Both the position numbers and the translations under genes were made by a program. Of a stretch of 64,000 nucleotides of DNA, positions 1-11,501 are shown in pieces. The notes below the pieces were generated by a model that worked only from the letters and a program-made list of their open reading frames with translations, made no database searches and was not told where the DNA came from. The stretch lies in contig NW_024468510.1 in assembly GCF_001632365.1 (NCBI RefSeq), positions 188,310 to 252,309 of the forward strand, written 5' to 3'. Origin of the DNA: Laetiporus sulphureus 93-53 (lineage: Eukaryota > Basidiomycota > Agaricomycetes > Polyporales > Laetiporaceae). Every line of letters starts with the position of its first letter. The stretch's first letter is position 1.

Positions 1-303
1 AGTTATACGACGTTCCGTCCACATTGATGTAGCCTGCCCAACCAAGAGTCTATGATATATTCAGTCATCATTGATGCGCCCTAGTTGTGCGTAAAATGCA
101 CGTACGGAGCCGGTCCAGAATTGAGGCCACACCGCATTCAGTGCGTTACCCTCGCCTTGAGGGAGCCATGCAGATAGATAGGGCGAGCGAACCGCTAGAG
201 GGAAGGAGGCGGGGTTGAAAGGCGTCGCGGTCCAAGTAACCGCTGAATTCACAGAGCGAAGGTAGAAGAGTGAAAGAAGGGTTAAAACGTGGAGATGCAT
301 CAT
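1..303 (-). CDS. Glutaminase A-like secreted enzyme, 5' part only (runs off the left edge)
   Basis: This is the N-terminal part of a DUF4965/DUF1793 (glutaminase GtaA) family protein. These are large secreted fungal enzymes thought to hydrolyse glutamine outside the cell. The ATG at 303 opens a hydrophobic signal peptide ending near SVNSA. The family block RSPYLSAWLPQG follows, then a tryptophan-rich stretch ending FWTGS. A GT..AG intron starts with gtacgt near 111 and ends near 50. Exon 2 then reads LGWAGYINVDGTSYN and continues off the window. Family proteins are usually 650-850 residues, so most of the gene lies to the left. The next gene (1022-4398) is a close paralogue with an intron at the same place. 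Family assignment is firm; substrate is inferred from the family. Confidence 0.85.
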
Positions 304-1021
304 GAAGCGGGGGGGATGTGGGGTGAATATCGCACCACGGGCAAGAGCGCATTATAAATAGGTAGCGTCCCTGGAAGGCACGGCTGACGTCGACTTAGCA
401 GATGACAACCGTCATGAGACTGCCGAAGGGCTAGCGCAATCGATTCGTATGCGAGATCAGTCTTCTTTGGAGATGTATCTTCCTTGAAGGTTGAGTCACA
501 AGGCAATGTGAGAAATCCTCGCATGTCCTATCTCCAGTGGTCAAGAAGCGTACAAAGACGGTGTGAAAGGAATACTGACCTGAATGCTCTCCCCGCTACA
601 TTGCGGCACGGACATTGAGGTGGAATTTACCACGTGTTTCGCATGTTTGGTACTGCGCCGCCATCAAAGTCGGGATGTTGGCAGATGGTAACGTATATTA
701 TCTTCTCATGCCGAGCACTGCAGGCGGTGTCTGTTTCATATATCACTCCATTGGGATACTCTTGCGTATGATGCCCTGTTCGCATTGACATGTAATTGCG
801 TTTCCAATGGATTGAAAGGCAACCATATAATAAATATACCAAGATGTACACAATAGCAGTGTTCCAAAGAGGGTCCTGTGTAAAGGTATAAAGTAACAAA
901 GACAGCTGCAGGAGCTATCTTGCCACACGCTGGCAGGCGCGCGTATGACTGAGCGCCAGCACCGCATTTCCAGTAAGGACGAAACAATCCACTGAGATCA
1001 AAGCAGCTTTTGAGACGCTGC
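304..1021. other. Intergenic region between tandem glutaminase genes
   Basis: This holds the promoter side of the partial gene and the 3' flank of its paralogue. Reading frames here are short and show no family motif. I see no RNA gene, repeat or mobile element. Confidence 0.6.
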
Positions 1022-4000
1022 CTAGCAAGGCACAAAAACGCCAAGAAGCACCGCCACCGCCAAGGTGAGCACTAGTACGTGCGTCGGCAGAGCCGCGCTA
1101 GTAGTCGCCGAAGAAGACTTGCTTGAAGTACTGGAACTCGTACTTGTTGACGACGTACTAGTAGCAGTGGTTGTCGTCGAGCTCGAAGACGTAGTCGAAG
1201 GCAGAGCCAGCTGCGATATCAAACGTCGTGAATAACCCTCTAAGTGCCGCACCACGCCAATCCCAGAACTCACTAAGGCAAGATGAGCGCCCACAACCGG
1301 ACGCGCTTTAAAACCGGACTCGGTATCTCCATCAACGGTGTCGTACCAGTCTCCAAATGGTTCGCTGTTCAGCAAGTTGGACGCATACAAATGCACGAAG
1401 TTGATGAACGAGTCCTTCACTGCCGAGTCTGTCATGAAGGCCGCTGTCCACATTTCCCATCCTGCTGCGTGTTCAGCCAGAGCAGTACGCCATTCGAGCA
1501 ACAGACTAACCTGTTAGGACATAGTTATGCCTGTGACCAATGTGTCAGTAATCGCATTTCTGTGTGTCTCAATGAGGCGTACCGCGTGTCTAACGGCACT
1601 CCCCAAGCACCTGTTCAGAATATTCAGACCGGGCCCTCCGTTAGCGCACATTGGATTGATTGCGCTTACTGCCGTTCAAAATTGAGGAATACCAAGAAGT
1701 TTCTGGATGAAAGCCACAGTGTCAGACAGTGAAGAACACAGAGGAGCAAATTCTGCCCTTACGCATCTCATACACTGAGCTTGGGATAATGTTGGTATTC
1801 AGCAGCTTATCCGCGTACATATTGTAAGTAAGCCCCCAACTGTCATATACGTATGTCAGGATAGGTTTGGTGGGTGCCTTGGCTGGACACAACACACCTC
1901 GATGGATCACCATACTGAAGATAGTTTCAGCATTGTTTCGCAGATGTATACAATCGTCACGCACGTTGAGAACGAGATGCTGCGAGGCTGGTGCTGTAGC
2001 CAGTTCTTGCCATTGTTGCAGATATGAAGTCACAGTAGACTGGGGAGCGGGTTAGATAGACGAATCCACACCGGCGTCCACGGCACTACGAACATTATAA
2101 CTCGAGCTCGTTGTCGAATCCCCAACCACTGCAGCCATTTCAGCCATAGCCTTCAAGGCAATGATACCTTTGATGGCAAGATTGGTCTGGTTAGCAAGGG
2201 GACCTGCGAAGTTATCTGTGCTATTCTGGTTTGCTGGGGTGAGTGTGTTGTCCTTCAGATAAGAAGCCCATTGCTGGAGCAGCTTGTACTGCAGGAGATG
2301 AGTAAGTTAATCAGGGAAGTGGCCGCACAAAAGCTTACGTAGGTAGTCACGAGCGAGGTATCCTTTGTGGATTGCGTATAGCTGAGCGTCATGATCAGCA
2401 TATTGCCGGTCTCTACATTCAACATTCGATCAAGGACCCACACACACACTCAGTCGCTCGCTCTCGACGCACCTTCAATCGGCATCTCGACGTCACCGCC
2501 TAAAAGACAATGAATTAATTCAATGACATCAGAAGCATACAGGGAAACAGTACCTGTTGGCCATCCGGTTGCCTTCGGATATGCAGCCCCTGATTTACGA
2601 TGCCAGCTCAGCATCCGAAATCCACTCAGTGGTGATCACGCAGGCACTCACCAAGGTCATGGCAGGCAAACTGACTTGGATACTGTCCAGACGCTTGATA
2701 CTCCAGGAGTGGCAGCAGCAGCATTTTCCCAATGGTCGAATTTGTGTACAGAAGCGTCGGCCACATCGGCATTATGACGTCGACAGTACTAATGTGCTAT
2801 CTCATCGCTGAGCTCGGCGACACAACTTAGCATGGGACTGCGGTCGCTCACCTCAGAACTGGAGATCTCTGTTAATTATCAAATATCAGGTCAACTATGC
2901 AGCTTCAGTTTGGAAAGACAGTACCTTTCACGAAAGCTGTGACATCGGAGGTATTATACGCGCCAGAGCTGTCTTTCGAAATTGTATACTCCACGCCTCC
3001 GAATGCCTGCCTGATTGATAACTCAACAATGGGAGCATAATTAGGAGGGAATGCGTTGTTAGACGCGTCCGCGAGAACTTTTGAATCAAATGCGGCTGCG
3101 CGTGCCACAGCGTTTGGGTAGTCCTGAAGGAAAGTAGAGATCTACGTACAACAAACGTAAGCAATAATCGCCTCAGACGTCATGATTCAACTTACTGCGT
3201 CTGCTGCAGTAGAATACTGGCTCCAGAAAAGAGAGCTCCGATCCTGCATGTCGCCGTTTGCAGTGATATACTGGACAGCTGGGTCTCGGGCATGCCCGAT
3301 AGCGACGACGAACGTGTCTGACGGACTCGAAATGGACCCGAAGTCATGGGCGAGTGCAAAAACTGGCCAGTCATCTGATATGCCTCGGAAGTTGGTGTCC
3401 AGGGTGTTGGCAAGAACACTGTGGTTGATGAACTGCGCGCGGACATCGATGTCTCTTCCAGTCTGATACGTGGTTCCGGATGTCTTCGGTAACGTAGAGA
3501 ATTAAGGACAATTACACGATAGTTTACGTGGATGACTTACGTTCAAGGCCGCAAAGTATGACGAACCCTCTGAGCTCATCATCAGTATCACATCATTGCA
3601 GGAAATCCTGAGACTCTCACGTTGGATACGATCAGCCACGTCAGCGAAAAGGGTCTGGTTCTCCAGCTGAGACTGATGAATGATCATGCTGTCGACAGTT
3701 GTCGTCCAGTTCACAATCATGCTATCGTTGCCTGAGAGCCATTCAGCACTGATGTCCGTGTAGACTTGCACCGAGTGATTGTTATTGTCAGTAGGCGTCA
3801 CAGACATTGCCATGTACGCAAATGGCAAGGACATATTGACTATATCGCCCGGCTACGCCGAGTCAGCCAACACAAAGCGTGGCCGTAAGGAGGCAGTTCT
3901 TACCTCTATGGGGGTCAGGAACGTGATGGTGAGATCAACAGCTCCGGCAGTCATGACAAACTCGCTCTTGGTAGCTGTCATCTGTGCAAAGATGAGAACG

Positions 4001-4398
4001 ACTGTTTGGTCCCACAAGGTACTCAACTTACTATTAAACTTTGCTGGGTAGACTTGCCAAACGACGTGTCAGCGACAGCTGGGACTCCCAGGAAATTGTA
4101 GGATGTTCCATCGACATTCACAAAGCCAGCCCAGCCGAGGATCTGCATAGAGGATGCTGTTGCGTAAGAGGTTTTCGATAGCGACTGAGGAAGCAGGACG
4201 TACATCGCCATTCCAGAAATTAGGCCATCCACCATTAAGTGCAGTTCCTCCGCCCTGAGGGAGCCACGCGGACAGATAGGGCGAGCGGACGACGAGAGGG
4301 ACGGCCGCGGGGCTGTACGGTGTCGTGCTCCATGCCGATGATGCCTTGACAGTAGATAGCAAGAAGATAAATATGAAAGTATAAACGAGCGGAAGCAT
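1022..4398 (-). CDS. Glutaminase A-like secreted enzyme (DUF5127/DUF4965/DUF1793)
   Basis: This is a complete multi-exon gene for a GtaA-type extracellular glutaminase. The ATG at 4398 gives a signal peptide (MLPLVYTFIFIFLLSTVKAS). RSPYLSAWLPQGGG and LGWAGFVNVDGTSYN follow, split by an intron at the same codon boundary as in the gene to its left. Further exons carry the middle domain (ADVADRIQRESLRIS, around 3600) and the six-hairpin-like C-terminal domain (SIRQAFGGVEYTISKD near 3000, YNMYADKLLNTNIIP near 1810, EPFGDWYDTVDG near 1340). The last exon ends in a long Ser/Thr tract and a hydrophobic tail finishing VLLGVFVPC, which resembles a GPI-anchor signal. I count about ten short introns, with boundaries not all fixed. 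Function is known from the family; the wall or membrane anchor is inferred. Confidence 0.85.
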
Positions 4399-5355
4399 TG
4401 TTGAAGAACGTGGCGAGAGCGGGGAGGGAGTGCATCGTCGGTTAAGTACACCACTTCCTGCAGCGGCACGTTCTCACCGCTGACAGGCACAGGCTGCACA
4501 GCATCCAGCGGACGGACGACTACTATGCTGGTTGGCTCGAATGTGCCCCGCGCCAAGTTCTTCATCATCCTTTGATTGATGGCAACGCGGGCGCCAAGTC
4601 AGTATTAAACAGACCGTACGCGAGATTCAGCGCGCCCTTGAGCCGCGTTGACCGCAGAGTACCGTCTGCTGAGTCCAAGCGGGATATCTGAACGGTGCTC
4701 TAGAGAGCCTGTCCTTGAACCTCTTTGGCGAACATCCACGAGAACAAGACTGCTATGCGCAGGGCAGCAGGACAGTCATCAGTCATAGTGTCGGATAGAG
4801 TTTGTCCAAGCAAAACTATCCGATCTGTCCTAGGGTAGTATTGAACTCCAAAATATATGTAAGAAGGGAAAGTTGGTGCAGACGTGCCCCGCTTGATCCT
4901 TAGCTTCACCCTTGTTCCGCGCCCAGCCTGTAGGCGAAAGCAGACGATAAGTCTCCGCGCTCCTTGGAGAATTCCTTCTGGTCCAGTGGTATTGGGAGAA
5001 CGGACAGGGCGAGATGCACACAACGCAAGATATTTCAGAGAACAATATCGAACTGCGATGAATCCGGAGATGAGATAAAGTCGAATATGAAGCAAATATG
5101 AAGCAAACATTGTTCGCGGTGTTTGGTCACGACCAAGTTGGAGCACGCAAATACGCGCCCGTGGCCCCGCGATCGCCTACGGGGGGATCCTCTGATCAAC
5201 TATGCAATTAACGCGCAACAACAGCAACGTCGTTCGCGTGGTGACTCCATAGGAGTTTATGGATGCAGGTGATGGACACGATTCCAAAGCAACAGCTTAA
5301 TTGAAAGCAGGCACAACTACAATGCGCCGACGAAACACATGCTAGCAAGCCAACA
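4399..5355. other. Intergenic region
   Basis: This is the promoter side of the second glutaminase and the 3' side of the chitinase. An open frame on the minus strand from an ATG at 5110 to 4700 (about 136 codons) shows no recognisable domain or splice pattern, and I treat it as chance. No RNA gene or repeat is visible. Confidence 0.5.
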
Positions 5356-7204
5356 TCAACCAAATCCCAGACCCTTCCGGAGCGCATCCGTCAAGTCCCA
5401 CTGATCCGTATCGCCACTGACATCAAACATATTCACGCCCAACATGCCGCTCTCCCTCGCAAACGCGGCCTTCAGCCCCAACGAGAGCGGATCGTCATAC
5501 GTGACCACCTGTCCAGCATTCTCGGAGCGCAAAAACGGCGTGCTCGAGCAGTTATCCCAATACCGCGTGAACCCACCCCAGCCATCATACAAACTATCAA
5601 ACTCCGTGCCCACAACGTCCAAGCTCGTCGGCGCCGCACCATCATTGCCATCGAGCACATCAGGCGGCGCATACTGCAGCACCCCCTGCGCGACGAGCGC
5701 GCGGAACTGAACCTGCCCATTCTGCGTCCCCCCATCCCCATTCATCGCATAAATCGGCGGCGTGCCCGGCGGCGCCGAGTTCTGCGCTTCATCAGAAAGG
5801 AGGGACTGCATCCGTTTCGGGAGATGCGAGTGCCGCGAGCGCGCGTGCCGGCTTCTGCGCTCGCGCAGACGCGTGGCGCGCGACTTGGATATGTACCCGT
5901 ATGACGGGACGCCCAGCACGAGCTGCGACGCAGGGAAGCCCGCGTCCGTCCACGCCTCGAGCGCCGCGACAGCGTTCGCGCTAGCCTGCGTCGAGTTTTG
6001 GCAGGCGTCGCTTAGGGGCGCGTTGGGCCCAGGAGTGCTCGACGCTGCGCAAAACATACGTGTCAGCTATTTCGGGAGACGCGACGCGCGACGCGCGCGT
6101 GAGAGGACGGAGGTAAGCACGTACAACCCCACGCATCGTAGTTCATGATGAGCACCCAGTCGAGCACTTCCGCGAACTGCGAGACGTTGCCGAGCGGGTC
6201 GCCCTGGGCGTCTGCGAAGGGCACGGTTTGCACGGCGGCGCTTAGCTTGGCGGTGGCAGGGAGCGTCGCACGCAGAAGCTGCAGAAAAGAAAGGAAGTTC
6301 GCCGTGTCGTTCGGGCTAACCTGGTTCCCTGCATTCCCGTCTTGACCAGGGTACTCCCAATCGATGTCGATGCCGTCCAGGTTGAACTGGGTGTACGTTG
6401 CGAAGATGTTACTTACCAACGTCTGTCTGCTCTGGTCGTCCGAAACAGCGGGAGAGAAGTACCTGCACGTCAGACTATCAATCGCGCGAACATACTCGAT
6501 AGGAAGCGAACGCACTGGCTGCCAGTCCAGCCGCCGACACTCAACTTGACCTTCGTACCACTGTTGTGAGCGGCAGCCACCAGGCGCGTGAGGAGATCCG
6601 GCGCCTCGCTAGATCCGTCCCAAGTCAGGTTGAAGTTCTCGTCCGGAACGGCAAACGCAAAGTCAATCCAGTCAAAGCGTCCGAAGTCGACCTTCTCCGG
6701 AGGAAATGCCGGGGCTGCCCAGTCGGGGTAATAAGCCATCATCTGGGGAGTCACGGTTGCCACAGGAGCAGGAGCCGTAGGGGAGGTACTTGGCTGCACA
6801 GAAGACACGGATGCGCTAGAGGACCCGCTTTGACTCGGCGTGATAGCTTCACTAGAGGCGACCGAGGAAGAGGAAGTCGCGGATACCGGACCTCCAGGCG
6901 GAAGAAATAGGATTGCCTCCGTACCAGACGTAAACGCGGCACCAGAAGAGACCAAGCTCGAAGTGGCAGTCGCACTCGAAGAGACCGGCAAAGCGCCAAC
7001 AGAAGCCGTATTCGCAGCAGCAGCAGCAGTAGCATAGCCCGTTCCCGCTCCAGTCGCCAGGATGGTGGAAGTGAGCGTCTCCGTGACTATCGCCATGTCG
7101 TGTTGCATCCGCGGAATCGCCGCGGGCTCGTCCAGCGGCACGCATGAAGCAAGGAGCGGAAGAGCGCAAAGCGCGAGAGCGGGCGAACGGAGTAGGGAAA
7201 GCAT
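5356..7204 (-). CDS. GH18 chitinase, secreted
   Basis: This is a glycoside hydrolase family 18 enzyme that cleaves chitin. The ATG at 7204 was chosen because a signal peptide follows directly (MLSLLRSPALALCALPLLAS), whereas the frame upstream is not signal-like. About 120 residues of Ala/Ser/Thr-rich linker come next. The catalytic barrel begins at MMAYYPDWAAPAFPPEKVDF. KLSVGGWTGSQ and the catalytic signature DGIDIDWEYPG (Glu as acid/base) are intact, as is MNYDAWG. Two introns interrupt the barrel, near 6460 and 6130-6040. Between GVPSYGYIS and the next conserved block lies an Arg/His/Ser-rich insertion of about 35 residues (around 5800-5900). The C-terminal block GMLGVNMFDVSGD is present. 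The enzyme likely acts in cell-wall remodelling or chitin scavenging; that role is inference. Confidence 0.9.
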
Positions 7205-9083
7205 GCTGAGAATGGCAATGCGAAAGGGGTGCTGCCACCAGGGAGCGGAAGAACGATAGGATAGATAGAGGGCGGGCGGAACCAGTGCGGCTGCCACAGA
7301 AGCTTACACTGCTGCACAGGACGCGACTAGGGGCGGACCATTATGAATTTGCCCGGTGGCTGGTGGCATTAGGGGCTGTTTGAAGCTGTTAGTTACAGTT
7401 TAGCCCGGACTTACCTGTTGTGGTTGGAGGTGCGCGCCGCACGAGTCGATCCTTATGCAACAGACGGTCGGTGTGACTGATCGTGTGGTCATAAGCTTGG
7501 AGCGCAAGTGTTTCCTCTATACATAGCTCTGCTCTGCAGTGGCTTGAGGTCCGAGGACAGGGGCCAGCACGTAATCGCGCAGTCCCAATAACTCTGCAAA
7601 CACTTCTAGCGTGGACGATGGCAGTGGACGGTATTTCTAGCTATATATGGCATCCGGCCGCCCTAACAGAGCCGATGCGCTGCTTCAGCGATGCGCCGAT
7701 CCCACCGGATTTACGAGTAGTAGCTTGTATGCTCGCCTCGGCTGAGCATCAGTCCCAATTTGGACGTAATTATGACACACTCACCTCGATCGCGGACATC
7801 GAACTAGAGACGATGCCAGACTAATCATGGGCATAGTCAGCAGGACCAGGGTGACTATGTTGATGGGCGGAGGTCCCCCAGCTCGTCTTGGCTTCTTACA
7901 CATCGCGAAGCAATGAGTCACTTGAGTTCGGCACTCAGTGGCTCGTGTGTATTTCGTGAGTAAAAGGCACTGCGAAGCACTAGAGGATGCCAAGCAAAAG
8001 GCCACACGTGGGGGCGCTGATCAAGGTCAAGTCGCGACGCGTTGATTCCGAGAGACATCGGGGATACGAAGTTAGGCTGGGCGACGACTCGGCGGGGCGG
8101 AGTCTGAGCTTGGTGTCCCCTCCATTCTTGGGCGACTAAAGAAGCGGGATTTGAGCTGCAAGTGTTTGAAAATCGAGCATCTCCTCGGAGGGTGTGAGAA
8201 CGTTCTTGCGCACCATGCCTCGACGATGCGGCATTTCATTACTGAGCTATTTAGGGGCGACTCAACGAAGCTCCGGAGGAGGAGTTGGTCAGGCCACATC
8301 GTCCGAGAAGAGTTAATAACATAGGGCCCGTCAGAGGATCGTTTACCGAGACTGGCAACGATCAGATGAATGCAGTGAGAATACCAAAGATGGTTAGAGG
8401 CGGACCAGGAGAATGCTTGGGATCCCCGCCATCAGCGATAATGTGATCTTCTCTCTGTAAGGGGAAAAGAGCGCCGACTTGTGCCCGCACATGTTCGACG
8501 AGAATTTGTACTGGTTGACGTGGCCGCACCTTCGTCAATGAAATTCTCGTCGCGAGGCGTAAGCACCGTGCGCGTGGAAATGATTGCTGCGCAGAATGTC
8601 GTTCGACCATCACCGGAGCCGTTTCCGAGTATGAACTAACGGCCGTGCTCGGAAGACGTAAGCCTCCGACGCAGGTTCATAACGGGCGCATCGCTCTAAC
8701 ACACAGGGACACGCCGACCGGTCCGATGTTGGCGACTAGCTCGCGCGCTGCGTCGACGAGGGCGAAATTGTCGGGCGAGTCGATTATTTTTGGGCACAAT
8801 CGGGCGGGGCGCGGGCGGGATTGGACGGAGAGTGAAGGGAGAAGGATGTCGAGCCGGGCGGAGAAGGAAATCGGGCCAGGATCGCGATAAGGACGATTCG
8901 GGAGGCGATCCACGGCGAGCGGACGTGCAGGCGCTTACTAATGATTGGTCCGTGCCCTGCTCAGACATGTTTCCTTTCCGAGCACGCCCTGTGCCGCCCC
9001 GATCGTGTCTGCCTCCACGGGGCTTCAAAATATAAAGCTTCCGCCCGGATGGCCCACACTATTTACTTAGCCTGCCCTCTCCG
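7205..9083. other. Long intergenic region, no gene recognised
   Basis: This is 1.9 kb between a minus-strand chitinase and a plus-strand orphan, so it should contain both promoters. Frames such as 7618-7824 and 8072-8299 are short and look non-coding. I see no RNA gene, repeat array or transposon end. Confidence 0.55.
9031..9036 (+). promoter_or_regulatory. TATA-like box
   Basis: A TATAAA sits 48 bp upstream of the ATG at 9084, in an otherwise GC-rich stretch. Its placement suits a short fungal 5' UTR. It is a sequence match only. Confidence 0.35.
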
Positions 9084-9753
9084 ATGTCTGCCTCTGTCAC
9101 CTCCCTCCCGCCCCCGCCCCGCATGCCCTCTCCCCGTATGGCTCCAGCTCCGCTCTCCTCGCCTCCTGTCCTCCCCAGGCGTACATCCCGCAATCGTCTT
9201 CATGTCCCCGCCCACCCGAGCGAGCCGCCCATCCCTCCCCGCCTCGTCGGCTCGCCACTCCTGAAGAAAATGACCGTCAGGCCCGACGAGCCACACATCC
9301 TCAGCTACAAGGCCCAATCCGAGTTGTGGATCGACGGAGACGAGTTCGGCACCCGCAGGCACGAGAACGCGTCCCACTCCGCATCGCCCGCCATCACAAA
9401 CTCCCCGAGCTCACCAAGGCGCGGCCATCGCCGCTCGCCCTCCATCGTCGGAGCGCACAGTCCGCGCTCGCGCTCGCGCTCACCACCCCCGGCACCCATG
9501 GTCGCGTCTCCTCCACCGCCCGTGCCGCCCATCCCATCCTTCGCGCTCGCCTCCCCCGGCGCAAAGCGCTCCGTCCTGCACACCTCGCCCACACATCCGC
9601 AGATCCGCATCCCCGATCTCAACCCGGCGTCGCGCATCGCACTGATCTCGCCGTACAAGCGCACCAGGTGGGCTCGTGCGGCTGTCTAACCCCAACGGCG
9701 TCCGCTCATCGAGCATTTGCGCTTACAGTGGCTCGCGCTCGACTGCGCCATGA
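9084..9753 (+). CDS. Pro/Ser/Arg-rich protein of unknown function
   Basis: I do not recognise this protein. The model has two exons, 9084-9667 and 9729-9753. They are joined by a 61-nt intron with gtgggc at the donor, a CTCAT-like branch site and ttacag at the acceptor. Splicing replaces the read-through tail with a short end, KRTSGSRSTAP. The product is about 202 residues. Its first third has an ordered-looking block, PRLVGSPLLKKMTVRPDEPH, then ILSYKAQSELWIDGDEFG. The middle is low complexity with SPRSRSRSPPP-type repeats, and the end is IRIPDLNPASRIALISPYKR. No signal peptide or membrane span is visible. A disordered regulatory or nuclear role is possible, but this is a guess. Confidence 0.6.
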
Positions 9754-11501
9754 CCTTGACGCGCCCACACGCTGCGGCGCACTATGCCTTTCCCTCTTCC
9801 GTGCATGCACGATGATTCTTTTGGGGCACACCTGCCTCCGGCGCTTTGTCACACCATCTCACACGCTGACATCCTGCATGCGGCCGTCGATGATGCATTA
9901 TACTCAATGGACGCCGCCTTATCGTGGGCATGCTGCAACCCCCTGTAAATGGCAGCGGCGACCCATCTTGGAAGCGCCCGGAATGGACGCGGACGCTCCT
10001 GTGTCATTCTACTACCTTTGCAGACAATCCGTCTCTGCCATTCGTTCGCACCTATTATACGACTGTGCTAACTCTGGTTACCGCGTGTATTGCGCTATTC
10101 TGTACTTTAGATCGTTTTCTCCCTGTCACATCAGTCGTTCAAACGTCTCCCCACGCTCTCTGTCTTTGCATCTCCTTGCTCTCTCATTTGCTCGTCGTTG
10201 CGGTGCACCATGAATTGTGCGCCTCTCCATAGCTCTCGATCCAATCGTACGCTCATTGTCTAATGTTCCGATAAGCGACTACACTCCCCTCGATGTATAC
10301 TGTACAAAATGGAATACAGACAGGACTGATCGCACCAGACCTCCTGTACCCTTACACCTTACCTTACTCATGTAAATATTCAGTACCTGGTACCGGTCCA
10401 TCCGGAACAGGCATGTACCGCCGCAGTGTCAATGCATAAACGTGCAATTACGTCGCGTTCCAGACACGTTACAGCTACAGAACGTCAGGGCTTTGCAAGG
10501 GTCGACACCCGGGCTCATCATTCAATGATTGGTCGGGGCCGCAGGCTCGACCTGAAACGCAGAGCCCTAACGAGTCGAGGCACTCTCCCGAGGGCAATGG
10601 GCTCGGACTGGTGCCACACCCTGCATAAGCGGCGCTGACGTCTTCCCAGAACTGATCAGTGAGCTGACGCGATCAAGCTTCCGAGTAGTCAATCAACCAA
10701 AATGCATCGGCGGGTTGATGGGCCCGACGTCCTCTCCACGCGCTCCCGCTCCGACATCGTACAGTGTTCGCCTCGGGCAGCACAAAACGGCTGTGGCGCC
10801 GGGCATTGCAAGCAGGCAGGTGCACGTACGCTATGTACATACTGTACCGTGCTGCCACGGACTCTGACTCTCCCCGGCGGCGGCAGCGAATCAGCGAATC
10901 GGAGCGAGCTAGCGTACAGTAGGACGTATCTCCGAATTTGCAGTGGCGATCCGTATCAGTGGTTTTGCGTGTGTGTATATGTGCTTAGACAGCCGCTCTG
11001 GGTGCTACGGCGGGCGAAGAGCGGGGCCTCGATGAATAATGGGCATGGGCACGGTCCAGTCTGCTCCAGCAGCAGCAGCGCGACGATCCTTCAGGCGATC
11101 AGTTTCGCACACCGCGCCAGCTGCAGGCTCATTCTTGATCGAGGCCCCGTGGAATGCGGTGCAGGCACCAAAGACACGATGCGTATGCGCATTGCAAAGA
11201 CAACTTTGATGCATGATGGGGAAACACACAGAGTCTAGATACAGACCAGCAAGAAAGCGGTCAGTCGCACGGGGCCATCCGGAATAGATATACGATACGA
11301 ATTTTGCATGCAAAGCAGTACGAGAGCGCGAATGGACAGAATATGAATACAACTGTGGATGAGCAAAATACGAATAAGTTAGACGTGCGCGCGGTGCGGA
11401 GAGTGACGTTCTAGGGGAGAAGTCGTACCGTATACAACTAGGCGTTGAGGGGACTACACAGACACATCCTGTCCTATCCAGAGGAAAACCGCAAAGTCCC
11501 G
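9754..11501. other. Intergenic region between two convergent genes, with an inverted repeat
   Basis: The flanking genes point towards each other, so 3' UTRs should occupy the edges. The middle holds a 20-nt inverted repeat (11022-11041 and 11130-11149), listed separately. A 178-codon plus-strand frame at 10702-11238 spans that repeat but has no protein-like character. Confidence 0.5.
11022..11149. repeat. Imperfect inverted repeat, 20-nt arms
   Basis: The left arm (11022-11041, CGGGGCCTCGATGAATAATG) pairs with the right arm (11130-11149) at 18 of 20 positions. The outer 12 are perfect. The spacer is 88 nt. As RNA this could fold into a long-loop hairpin. It lies between convergent genes and outside any coding region I accept. 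Confidence 0.6.

Noticed and set aside
1283..1732. 149-codon plus-strand open frame
   Set aside because: It is antisense to conserved glutaminase exons and has no motif of its own.
4700..5110. 136-codon minus-strand open frame starting MFASYLLHIRLYL
   Set aside because: It has no recognisable domain, and the region fits promoter and 3' flank.
9326..10213. 295-codon plus-strand open frame
   Set aside because: It overlaps the accepted gene at 9084 in another frame, and its Arg/His/Pro bias reflects GC-rich coding sequence read out of frame.
10702..11238. 178-codon plus-strand open frame
   Set aside because: It has mixed composition with no motif, and it spans the inverted repeat.
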